A stretch of 7,438 nt of DNA from an uncultured Lachnospiraceae bacterium. GTDB taxonomy: Bacteria > Bacillota > Clostridia > Lachnospirales > Lachnospiraceae. Under the pieces are notes generated by a model. The model saw nothing but the letters and a program-made list of their open reading frames with translations, had not been told where the DNA came from and did not search any database. Numbering within the stretch: the stretch's first letter is position 1; each line of letters begins with the position of its first letter. Positions 1 to 5,608 of this stretch are shown here, in pieces. A program made the translations under genes and the position numbers. The stretch is taken from NCBI GenBank assembly GCA_947175845.1, contig CAMWOK010000139.1, forward strand, positions 1 through 7,438, in the 5' to 3' direction.

Positions 1-53
1 GGTTGCCCACAGGAACCTAAATCCTGCATGTCTGCCAATTCCATCAATTCCGC
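1..53 (-). tRNA. tRNA-Leu(UAG), 5' part, runs off the window edge
   Basis: Read on the minus strand from 53 to 1 this is the 5' two-thirds of a leucine tRNA that decodes CUA/CUN. Acceptor 5' strand GCGGAAT (53-47), linker TG, a D arm with stem ATG/CAT around loop GAATTGGCAGA, one linker base, then a perfect anticodon arm: stem CAGGA, loop TTTAGGT with anticodon TAG, stem TCCTG. TGGGCAACC follows, which fits the start of the long class-II variable arm. The T arm and 3' acceptor strand lie outside the window, so acceptor pairing cannot be checked. All visible stems pair, so I take it as intact and functional. The promoter at 141-169 would transcribe it. Confidence 0.9.
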
Positions 54-113
54 ATATGGGGTATGGGGAAGAACCTAAATCTGGCGCGTCTGCCAATTCC
101 GCCATATCCGCAT
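13..113 (-). repeat. imperfect tandem repeat, period 58 bp, formed by two tRNA-Leu 5' halves
   Basis: Bases 13-42 and 71-100 match at 26 of 30 positions at an exact 58-base offset, and similarity continues to about 55 and 113. The repeat is fully explained by two tRNA-Leu 5' halves. The junction between them holds a perfect 7-bp tandem repeat TATGGGG TATGGGG at 55-68. Confidence 0.85.
70..111 (-). pseudogene. truncated tRNA-Leu(UAG) 5' half
   Basis: On the minus strand, 111 to 70 reads as a second leucine tRNA 5' half: acceptor GCGGATA, TG, D stem GCG/CGC around the same GAATTGGCAGA loop, anticodon stem CCAGA and loop TTTAGGT (UAG). The 3' anticodon strand should be TCTGG but reads TCTTC, so identity stops three bases into it. 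No variable arm, T arm or 3' acceptor strand follows before the next tRNA begins at 53. D and anticodon stems differ from those of the neighbouring copy but pair internally where complete, so this derives from a different tRNA-Leu gene rather than a simple copy. It lies in the predicted 5' leader of the downstream tRNA. Confidence 0.75.
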
Positions 114-140
114 TCTGTGTCCTCTCAGATACACGTATGC

Positions 141-169
141 ATTTTATCAGAGATCCTTACAGAAGTCAA
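141..169 (-). promoter_or_regulatory. promoter of the tRNA-Leu transcript
   Basis: On the minus strand: -35 TTGACT (169-164), 17-bp spacer, -10 TAAAAT (146-141) preceded by TGA, giving an extended -10. Transcription should start near 134-132, about 20 bases before the truncated tRNA half. The stretch 181-236 just upstream is very AT-rich with A and T runs, like an UP element of a stable-RNA promoter. Confidence 0.7.
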
Positions 170-290
170 CCATTTCGCTTGAGAAATTATTTTCACAAAT
201 TTATTTTCTTGAAATTTTATTTATTTTGTAACAATCCGCATCCGTTGAGCCATGCAAAATTGAATATCCCGAACGCGGTTGTAAGCTTGC

Positions 291-1067
291 CTATGTATGC
301 GTTTTGGACAGAGACACCTTCTTTGCCGCACCGCTGCCAGTGTTCAGCACAATGCTTCCAATCCCGCACTCAAGCACTGCCGTCCCCCGCGCATTCTGAT
401 TGCTGTAGATTTTTTTGGAACCGAAAGAAGTCCCTCCACTCCCGTTTACCTTGACGCTGCCCACCGCACAGGAGATGTCGTAGTTGAAATCGCTCTCCTT
501 GTTCTCGAGCTCAAACCGACAGCTTCCCATACCACACTCCACGCGAATGTCGCTCTGGACAGCTCCCTTGAATACGATATTTCCCACACTGCACTCGACC
601 TGCAGACTGCCCACATCAGCACGCTTCATCCTGACACGCCCAGCTCCGACCTGCACGTCGAGTGTGCCCGCCACCGTCAGCTGTGCTGCGCGCCATTCGC
701 CCGCACCGATTTCCACCTCCATATCCTGGCAGGAGATCGGGACATCTTTCATGACCGCCTCGCCCGCACCGACCTGCAGGTCTATGTGCTCAAACACAAG
801 TTCCTCCGGCAGATACAGTGTGATGCGTACTTCCTTGTGGTTCAGACTTACAAAGTGTCTCACATGCCTTACATCGTAGATTACCGCAAGCGTATCGCTG
901 CACACCTCGCAGGTGTAATCCTCATCCTGCAGGTTTTCCGCCACCACCCGGATCATCCCGCCGTGCGCCTTTCTCACGTTCACGGCCGCCGCGGCTGTCC
1001 GCAGTTTCAGACGTTTTATGGCGTCCGCAGCAAACGTATTCGTCACCATGTTCTTTTCTGTTTTCAT
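291..1067 (-). CDS. DUF4097-type beta-solenoid protein
   Basis: 258 residues. Apart from a short N-terminal region (1-90) it consists of repeated rungs with a V/I-G-A/x-G core: LQVGAGEAV (97-105), VEIGAGEW (118-125), VQVGAGRV (138-145), VECSVGNIV (157-165), VECGMGSCRF (176-185), ISCAVGSVKV (198-207) and LECGIGSIVL (232-241). This is the DUF4097/adhesin-like beta-helix pattern; biochemical function is unknown for the family. I see no signal peptide and no membrane helix, so it is predicted cytoplasmic. The start is fixed by an AAGGAGGT ribosome binding site 5-6 bases before the ATG. It lies 219 nt after the LiaF-like gene in the same direction and may share its transcript. Notable: cysteines at 159, 178, 200 and 234 precede the glycine in four successive rungs. 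No clear terminator follows. Confidence 0.85.
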   Translation of the reverse strand: MKTEKNMVTNTFAADAIKRLKLRTAAAAVNVRKAHGGMIRVVAENLQDEDYTCEVCSDTLAVIYDVRHVRHFVSLNHKEVRITLYLPEELVFEHIDLQVGAGEAVMKDVPISCQDMEVEIGAGEWRAAQLTVAGTLDVQVGAGRVRMKRADVGSLQVECSVGNIVFKGAVQSDIRVECGMGSCRFELENKESDFNYDISCAVGSVKVNGSGGTSFGSKKIYSNQNARGTAVLECGIGSIVLNTGSGAAKKVSLSKTHT

Positions 1068-1286
1068 TGTTGACCTCCTTCTAATACTCCATCTGGCCAG
1101 AAACTCGTGTCACCCACATGTTTCGCACCATTGCATCTCTATAATTTCCAGGCGATGCCACCGCATCGCTGTCAATATACTGCCCGGAACTGGTACGCCT
1201 TTTTACAAGCTCACAACTCCAATTTTTGTCTGGATCACAGATTCCATGTTTTTACGGCATCGGCACTGCGCCCGGCAGTCCGCCCG
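1068..1286. other. 219-nt gap with an operator-like palindrome
   Basis: This gap separates the LiaF-like and DUF4097 genes. It holds a perfect 7-bp inverted repeat GCGATGC-CACC-GCATCGC at 1152-1169. On the minus strand a TTGACA hexamer (1175-1170) abuts it and TATAGA (1143-1138) lies beyond, but the spacing is 26 bp, too long for an ordinary promoter. No T tract follows the palindrome, so it is not a standard terminator. I see no convincing gene here. Confidence 0.45.
1073..1080 (-). promoter_or_regulatory. ribosome binding site of the DUF4097 gene
   Basis: AAGGAGGT on the minus strand, 5 bases before the ATG at 1067. It matches the anti-Shine-Dalgarno sequence closely and fixes the start. 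Confidence 0.85.
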
Positions 1287-1988
1287 CTACACATAATAAA
1301 TCTCTATCACACCAAAATTGGCTCCGCCCTTGAGAATCAGCTCCGCACTGCTGGTACCCAGCATCTTTCCATATTCATTGACACGGCCAAAACAGTAGCC
1401 AAGTTTGTTCTGTACCTTCCACTCCCTAGGAATGTAGAGGCGAATCGCACCGAAATTATTTTCGACCTTCACAACTGCGGCATCCCCCTGAATGATGGCA
1501 TTATCAAAATAGAGCGCCATGTCCCCGAAATTATTTTCCAGGTCCGCACTGCGGAAATTGTCCGAGTTGATATACCGGATTGTCGCGCCAAAACTATTGT
1601 CACAGCGGATACATTCCCCGCTGCACTGGGCGCCCCCGTATTCTGCACCGCTGTTACACCTCATCTCAATGCTGTGTTTTCTCTTTCTCCACCCGCTGAA
1701 CAAAAGGGTAAATCCGATGCCAAGCAGCAGTGCGGCAGCCAGAACCGTCCACGGGGTCAGCACCTCTATCCCCAGCGGCTCGTCATAGATGATGCAGAGA
1801 AATGCGGCTGCAAACAGCATTTCAAAAAAGTTTCTGCGCCGGAAACCATCTGCTGCCATCCATGCCAGAAACACAGTAGCAAACAGTGCAAACACCCCCA
1901 CATCCGGCAGCAGGCCGAGCTTGCTGGCAATGACAGCCAGCGCCATCCCAATAAAAAAGATTCCCCAAAATATTTTCCTTCTCCTCAT
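1287..1988 (-). CDS. LiaF-like membrane protein (LiaF-type TM domain plus C-terminal solenoid)
   Basis: 233 residues. The N-terminal half has four hydrophobic segments (about 7-25, 29-47, 53-68 and 77-98) with basic flanks RRR at the start, RRR at 50-52 and RKRK at 101-104. The C-terminal half (about 128-233) is a beta-solenoid-like domain with recurring N-x-F-G rungs: DNSFGATIRYI (130-140), ENNFGDMALYF (151-161), ENNFGAIRLYI (176-186) and GGANFGVIEIYY (221-232). This layout matches LiaF/DUF2154-type proteins, which in Bacilli restrain the LiaS kinase during cell-wall stress. Here no kinase is adjacent; the ATG overlaps the TGA of the LytTR gene (ATGA), indicating translational coupling, so I infer it modulates that regulator. 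Odd: four cysteines (111, 122, 126, 129) cluster between the last helix and the solenoid. Confidence 0.82.
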   Translation of the reverse strand: MRRRKIFWGIFFIGMALAVIASKLGLLPDVGVFALFATVFLAWMAADGFRRRNFFEMLFAAAFLCIIYDEPLGIEVLTPWTVLAAALLLGIGFTLLFSGWRKRKHSIEMRCNSGAEYGGAQCSGECIRCDNSFGATIRYINSDNFRSADLENNFGDMALYFDNAIIQGDAAVVKVENNFGAIRLYIPREWKVQNKLGYCFGRVNEYGKMLGTSSAELILKGGANFGVIEIYYV

Positions 1989-2446
1989 CGATGTAACCTC
2001 TTTTCCTCCAATTTACAGATCAATGGTTTATAGTAATAGCGCGATACGTACACCTGTTTGTGTGTATCCTGAAACGCAACTACACTGGACGCCGTCAGAT
2101 TCCGGCTGATGGAATAAATATGGTTTGTGTTTAAAATGGTCGATTTCGACACCCGCATAAAAAATCCCGGGAGAATGTCTTCCAGCTCGTAGAGCTTATA
2201 CTTAATCTGATACACGTCCGTCCTCGTGTGCGCGCAGATACCCTTCTCGTCCGTCTCGAAAAACAGAATGTCATCCAGCATCAGATAGTACTCTGTGTTC
2301 TCCTTGTAAAAGACAAATTTCTGTGTCGCTCCCGCAGCTTCGCGCACTGCCTTCTGGATGGCGGCGACTTCCGCCGTCAGCTCCCGGCAGCGAATGAACA
2401 CCTCATCCTCCTCCAGGGAATCCTCAATCTCAATTTTTATCTTCAA
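1985..2446 (-). CDS. stand-alone LytTR-family DNA-binding regulator
   Basis: 153 residues from a TTG start. Residues 1-45 are short and charged; residues about 48-148 form a LytTR domain with FFETD (62-66), VYQIKYKLYELEDILP (78-93), FMRVSKSTILN (96-106), NHI and VSRYYYKPL (134-142). There is no receiver domain, unlike AgrA/LytR response regulators; this is the compact type often encoded beside an integral membrane partner. The reading frame is open upstream to 2521, but that extension would start inside the promoter spacer, whereas TTG at 2446 has GGGAGGTG seven bases ahead and gives the usual family N-terminus (MKIKIE). It likely activates its own operon: a 21-bp-period direct repeat precedes the -35 box. 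It overlaps the LiaF-like gene by ATGA. Confidence 0.9.
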   Translation of the reverse strand: MKIKIEIEDSLEEDEVFIRCRELTAEVAAIQKAVREAAGATQKFVFYKENTEYYLMLDDILFFETDEKGICAHTRTDVYQIKYKLYELEDILPGFFMRVSKSTILNTNHIYSISRNLTASSVVAFQDTHKQVYVSRYYYKPLICKLEEKRLHR

Positions 2447-2452
2447 ATTAAA

Positions 2453-2460
2453 CACCTCCC
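2453..2460 (-). promoter_or_regulatory. ribosome binding site that sets the TTG start of the LytTR gene
   Basis: GGGAGGTG on the minus strand lies 6 bases before TTG at 2446. No ATG occurs in frame near this point, so the site decides for the rare TTG start. Confidence 0.8.
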
Positions 2461-2461
2461 A

Positions 2462-2478
2462 TCCTCCTGTCCGGAGGA
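2462..2478 (-). promoter_or_regulatory. leader hairpin with a competing anti-Shine-Dalgarno arm
   Basis: In the predicted leader of the LytTR operon TCCTCC (2478-2473) pairs with GGAGGA (2467-2462) around a 5-base loop. The same TCCTCC could instead pair with the true ribosome binding site GGGAGG a few bases downstream. This offers two mutually exclusive RNA folds. Whether it regulates translation is unknown. Confidence 0.45.
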
Positions 2479-2506
2479 CCGATACCGCACCAGTGAACTT
2501 TTCTCT

Positions 2507-2535
2507 ATCATAATAAAACAAACCACCAATGTAAA
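2507..2535 (-). promoter_or_regulatory. promoter of the LytTR / LiaF-like operon
   Basis: On the minus strand: -35 TTTACA (2535-2530), 17-bp spacer, -10 TATGAT (2512-2507), each one mismatch from consensus. Predicted start of transcription is near 2500, about 55 bases before the TTG codon. The promoter lies inside the palindrome at 2515-2561. Confidence 0.65.
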
Positions 2536-2561
2536 TAACTTTACACTAAGTGGTTTGTTTT
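2515..2561. terminator. long palindrome, probable MATE terminator overlapping the next promoter
   Basis: Perfect 12-bp outer arms AAAACAAACCAC (2515-2526) and GTGGTTTGTTTT (2550-2561) enclose an inner 6-bp hairpin TGTAAA/TTTACA (2530-2535, 2540-2545). It begins 22 bases after the MATE stop and ends on either strand in a T-rich run, so it fits a bidirectional terminator of modest GC. The right half, read on the minus strand, also forms the -35 and spacer of the LytTR promoter. Confidence 0.6.
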
Positions 2562-2570
2562 TCGCACTAA
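2541..2570 (-). promoter_or_regulatory. putative LytTR operator, 21-bp direct repeat
   Basis: On the minus strand TTAGTGCGAA (2570-2561) and TTAGTGTAAA (2549-2540) share TTAGTG-YR-AA at an exact 21-base offset. LytTR proteins typically bind two about 9-bp direct repeats about 12 bp apart. The nearer copy sits 8 bp before the -35 hexamer, a position suited to activation. The hexamer itself only partly resembles published LytTR boxes. Confidence 0.45.
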
Positions 2571-2583
2571 AAGGTAATTGTCA

Positions 2584-3969
2584 TCACACATTGTCCGGAA
2601 TGCCGCTGATGACTTTTTTGTTGATCCGGATCATAAAGAGCGCGGACGCGCAGCCCGACATCACCTCCGCAATCGGAAATGCCCACCACACTGCGTGGAG
2701 TCCGCCCAGCTGCGCCAGCAGAAAAGCAACCGGCAGCAGCACGACAAGCTGTCTGGCCACGGACACCACGAGGCTGTACACGCCGTTTCCGAGCGCCTGA
2801 AATACCGAGCCTGCTATGATGCAGAACCATGCCACCAGGAAATGCACACCGATAATGTGCAGCGCAGGCACGCCGATGGCAAGCATCTCCTCCGACGCCT
2901 CAAACATGCCAAGCAGCACGCCGGGGATGGTCTCAAACACGACAAACCCGGCAAGGAGCAGCGCAAACGCATACACGAGGCTGCACTTGATCGCCTTGAT
3001 AACCCTGCTGCGCCTGCCCGCCCCATAATTGTATGCCACAATCGGTATCAGCCCGTTGTTCAGTCCAAACACCGGCATGAAGAAAAAGCTCTGCAGCTTG
3101 AAATAGACGCCGAACACAGCCGTCGCAGTCGCTGAGAAGGTTATCAGTATCATATTCATCCCGTAGGTCATGACAGAGCCGATCGCCTGCATGATGATCG
3201 ACGGCACACCGACTTTATAGATATTTGCAATTGTGTTGACATCCGGCCGGAATCCCTTCAAGGAGAGCGTGATTTCTCTATTGACTCTGAGGTTGAAAAA
3301 CAGGCCGATTGTCCCGCCCACAATCTGTCCGATGACGGTCGCAATCGCGGCGCCCGCAACGCCCAGCCTGGGCATTCCAAACAGACCGAAAATTAAAATC
3401 GGGTCGAGAATGATGTTGAGCCCCGCGCCCACCACCTGTGTTATCATGGAGTACAGCGTCTTTCCAGTAGACTGCAGAAGCTTCTCAAAAATCAGCTGCG
3501 CGTACAGTCCAAACGAGCAGATACACACAATTCGCAAATACTGTACCCCCATGGTCAGGATCTCCGGGTCCGCGTCCCTGACCTGGCTTGCATAAAACGG
3601 CCGGACGCACACAATCCCCACGATCACAAACACAACAAAATTTAGGGCCGCCAGAAAGATACCGTTCATCGCAGTCCTGCTCACCTGCTTCAGGTCCTTC
3701 TCCCCCAGCTGCTTTGACAGAAGGGAATTGACCCCCACGCCCATTCCGGTTCCGAACGCGATCAGCAGCGTCTGTATGGGAAACGCCAGCGACACCGCAG
3801 TCAGTGCGTTCTCGCTCAACTTAGCAACAAAGATGCTGTCAACAATATTGTAAAGCGCCTGAACCAGCATGGAAACCATCATTGGCAGGGACATATTTAA
3901 GAGCAGCTTGTTGATGGGCATAACGCCCATCTTATTTTCCTGAGCCGCCATCTCCATTTGATTACTCAT
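2584..3969 (-). CDS. MATE-family multidrug efflux transporter
   Basis: 461 residues, the normal size for the family, very hydrophobic with about 12 membrane helices in two homologous halves. The first half opens with PINKLLLNMSLPMMVSML (18-35) and YNIVDSIFVAKL (40-51), the standard MATE helix-1/2 region with acidic D44, then FGTGMGVGVNSLLSKQLGE (72-90). The second half includes FMPVFGLNNGLIPIVAYNYG, the equivalent motif. The family exports cationic drugs or metabolites using H+ or Na+ gradients; the sequence most resembles the MepA/DinF-like Clostridia group, substrate unknown. An in-frame extension of 34 codons exists, but GGAGGAG five bases before ATG 3969 and the sudden family similarity fix this start. 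It ends with tandem stops TGATGA. It is monocistronic by position, between two hairpin terminators. Confidence 0.93.
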   Translation of the reverse strand: MSNQMEMAAQENKMGVMPINKLLLNMSLPMMVSMLVQALYNIVDSIFVAKLSENALTAVSLAFPIQTLLIAFGTGMGVGVNSLLSKQLGEKDLKQVSRTAMNGIFLAALNFVVFVIVGIVCVRPFYASQVRDADPEILTMGVQYLRIVCICSFGLYAQLIFEKLLQSTGKTLYSMITQVVGAGLNIILDPILIFGLFGMPRLGVAGAAIATVIGQIVGGTIGLFFNLRVNREITLSLKGFRPDVNTIANIYKVGVPSIIMQAIGSVMTYGMNMILITFSATATAVFGVYFKLQSFFFMPVFGLNNGLIPIVAYNYGAGRRSRVIKAIKCSLVYAFALLLAGFVVFETIPGVLLGMFEASEEMLAIGVPALHIIGVHFLVAWFCIIAGSVFQALGNGVYSLVVSVARQLVVLLPVAFLLAQLGGLHAVWWAFPIAEVMSGCASALFMIRINKKVISGIPDNV

Positions 3970-3974
3970 TCGTT

Positions 3975-3981
3975 CTCCTCC
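3975..3981 (-). promoter_or_regulatory. ribosome binding site fixing the MATE start
   Basis: GGAGGAG on the minus strand, 5 bases before ATG at 3969. The upstream in-frame ATG at 4071 has no comparable site. Confidence 0.85.
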
Positions 3982-4043
3982 ATTCACTATATCTATCGAA
4001 TTTTCAGGCACTGCGTGAAAATAACTGGCACAACCGCTATTTT

Positions 4044-4101
4044 CCCAAAGCTGTTTGGGCCTGTCCGGCACACGCGCGCAAAACCGGGCAGAACCACTGC
4101 C
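4044..4101 (-). promoter_or_regulatory. hairpins upstream of the MATE gene
   Basis: Two perfect inverted repeats lie between the operon terminator and the MATE start: CCCAAA-GCTG-TTTGGG (4044-4059) and GGCAG-AACCA-CTGCC (4087-4101). Neither has a T tract. They could be leader RNA structures or operators for a local repressor. No clear -35/-10 pair was found for the MATE gene. Confidence 0.35.
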
Positions 4102-4110
4102 TGTACACAG

Positions 4111-4148
4111 AAAAACAAGCCCATATCTGCCGTATCCTGGCAGATATG
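4111..4148 (-). terminator. terminator of the ACT-hom-aspartate kinase operon
   Basis: Perfect 10-bp stem CATATCTGCC / GGCAGATATG (4148-4139 with 4131-4122) and 7-base loop, followed on the minus strand by GGCTTG and TTTTT (4115-4111). It begins 48 bases after the aspartate kinase stop. Confidence 0.8.
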
Positions 4149-4196
4149 ACCCTGCTTTTCTGTTATTTCACTATCCAGATGCCCTGTCGGGAAAAA

Positions 4197-5516
4197 TCAC
4201 ATTTTTGTGTCCACAAAGATCGCGTACACTGCCTTGATTGCCGTCTCAAAGTCCTCGTTTGCAACGCCAATAATGACATTCTGCTCACTTGAGCCCTGGT
4301 CAATCATCCGCACATTCACGTTCGCGTGCGCCAGCGCGGCAAAGATTCTGCCCACCGTCCCTCTCTGCGACTTCATGCAGCGCCCCACGACGGCAATCAG
4401 CGCCAGATCTGACTGAATGTCAACGTTGTCCGGATTGACTGCCTTGTTGATTCCAGACAGGATATTCTGCTCCTTGTCGACAAACTCCGACTGGTGCACC
4501 ATCACATTCAGCGTATCAATCCCCGAAGGCATATGCTCGAAAGAAATGTCGTACTCCTCAAACACCTGCAGCACCTTTCGCCCGAACCCAATCTCCGAGT
4601 TCATCATATCCTTCTCGATATTGATGGAGGCAAACCCCTTCTTTCCCGCGATACCAGTGATGGTATATTTCGCTTTCTTGCACGTGTGTCCCACGATCCA
4701 TGTCCCCTCATCCTCAGGCTGGTTCGTGTTTCGGATATTGATGGGAATCCCCTCTTTTCTCACAGGGAATATCGCATCCTCATGCAGCACGTTGAACCCC
4801 ATGTAGGACAGCTCCCGCAGCTCGCCGTACGTGATGATGTCAATCACCTCGGGATTGTCGATAATGCGCGGGTCGGCGACCAGCACGCCGGACACATCTG
4901 TCCAGTTTTCATAGACGTCCGCGCGGATTGCCTTCGCGACGATCGAGCCTGTGATATCCGAACCGCCGCGCGAGAAGGTCACGACAGTGCCATCCTCCTT
5001 CGCGCCATAAAATCCCGGCACAACCGCGCGCTCAATCCCCTCAAGCCGCTTCGAAAGCAAGTTCTGGGTCGTCTGTGCGTCGAACGAACCATCCTCGTGA
5101 AAACGAACCGCCTCCGCCGGGTCGACAAATTCATAGCCAAGGTAAGCAGCCATGATGATACCGTTGAGATACTCGCCGCGGCTGGCCGCATAGTTCGTGC
5201 CCGCCTTTCTCTTAAAGTTGTCAATAATCCTGTCAAACTCAGGGGAGAGGTCAAGCTCAAGCTTCAATCCATCAATAATCTCCTGGTAGCGCTTCTCGAT
5301 CTGCGCCATCTCCGCATTAAAATTGTGATCCTTCTCCGCCAGCGCGTAACATGCATAGAGCATATCTGTAACTTTTGTATCTTTTTCAAAGCGCTTTCCC
5401 GGCGCGGACGGAACGACAAACTTTCTGTCCTCATCTGAATGAATGATATTTCCCACCTTCACAAACTGTTCCGCACTCGCCAGTGAACTTCCGCCAAATT
5501 TCACTACCTTTTTCAT
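4197..5516 (-). CDS. aspartate kinase (monofunctional, two C-terminal ACT domains)
   Basis: 439 residues. Phosphorylates L-aspartate with ATP, the first step toward lysine, threonine, methionine and isoleucine; cytosolic. The amino-acid kinase domain (about 1-285) carries KFGGSS (6-11), ASRGE (111-115), FSRGGSDITG (181-190), WTDVSGV (205-211) and DPRII (215-219). Two ACT domains follow (about 287-355 and 372-437), the second with VNVRMIDQGSSEQNVIIGV (400-418), the usual allosteric site for lysine or threonine. The GTG two codons upstream (5522) is too close to the AAAGGAA site at 5525-5531; ATG 5516 has proper spacing, so I chose it. The paralog (lysine- or threonine-regulated) cannot be told from sequence; linkage to hom suggests threonine control. 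The gene lies 92 nt after hom in the same operon. Confidence 0.96.
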   Translation of the reverse strand: MKKVVKFGGSSLASAEQFVKVGNIIHSDEDRKFVVPSAPGKRFEKDTKVTDMLYACYALAEKDHNFNAEMAQIEKRYQEIIDGLKLELDLSPEFDRIIDNFKRKAGTNYAASRGEYLNGIIMAAYLGYEFVDPAEAVRFHEDGSFDAQTTQNLLSKRLEGIERAVVPGFYGAKEDGTVVTFSRGGSDITGSIVAKAIRADVYENWTDVSGVLVADPRIIDNPEVIDIITYGELRELSYMGFNVLHEDAIFPVRKEGIPINIRNTNQPEDEGTWIVGHTCKKAKYTITGIAGKKGFASINIEKDMMNSEIGFGRKVLQVFEEYDISFEHMPSGIDTLNVMVHQSEFVDKEQNILSGINKAVNPDNVDIQSDLALIAVVGRCMKSQRGTVGRIFAALAHANVNVRMIDQGSSEQNVIIGVANEDFETAIKAVYAIFVDTKM

Positions 5517-5524
5517 CTTCACAA

Positions 5525-5531
5525 TTCCTTT
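5525..5531 (-). promoter_or_regulatory. ribosome binding site deciding the aspartate kinase start
   Basis: AAAGGAA on the minus strand. AGGA ends 9 bases before ATG 5516 but only 3 bases before the GTG at 5522, favouring the ATG. Confidence 0.65.
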
Positions 5532-5539
5532 CCCGCACG

Positions 5540-5561
5540 CAGCGCCTGCCGCGCCGCGCTG
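5540..5561 (-). promoter_or_regulatory. GC-rich hairpin before the aspartate kinase gene
   Basis: Inverted repeat CAGCGC (5540-5545) / GCGCTG (5556-5561) around a 10-base loop, ending about 10 bases before the ribosome binding site. A perfect TATAAT (5578-5573) lies upstream without a recognisable -35, so an internal promoter is possible but weak. No T tract, so not a terminator. Confidence 0.35.
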
Positions 5562-5608
5562 TTCTCTATATGATTATAAATATTCAAAACTGCATCCTGC
5601 GTTCTGCT

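Noticed and set aside
1..113. Repeated tRNA-Leu segments as attachment sites of an integrated element
   Set aside because: Integration normally duplicates the tRNA 3' end, the copies are only 58 bp apart, differ in stem sequences, and no integrase is seen.
297..1073. Long plus-strand open frame opposite the DUF4097 gene (also 1107-2033 and 4494-5438)
   Set aside because: These mirror the minus-strand genes codon for codon, have no ribosome binding sites and no family-like motifs; they are shadows.
1081..1251. Minus-strand stretch of 56 codons without a stop in the gap before DUF4097, ending MVRNMWVTRVSGQMEY
   Set aside because: No start with a ribosome binding site, no recognisable family, and a length that is unsurprising by chance; could at most be a gene remnant.
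2447..2521. 25-codon N-terminal extension of the LytTR protein
   Set aside because: It would start inside the promoter spacer; TTG 2446 has a strong ribosome binding site and matches the family start.
3970..4071. 34-codon N-terminal extension of the MATE transporter
   Set aside because: It is unlike the family N-terminus, and a strong GGAGGAG site precedes the internal ATG at 3969.
5573..5578. TATAAT in the hom-aspartate kinase gap as an internal promoter
   Set aside because: No acceptable -35 at 16-18 bp and no extended -10; kept only as a remark.
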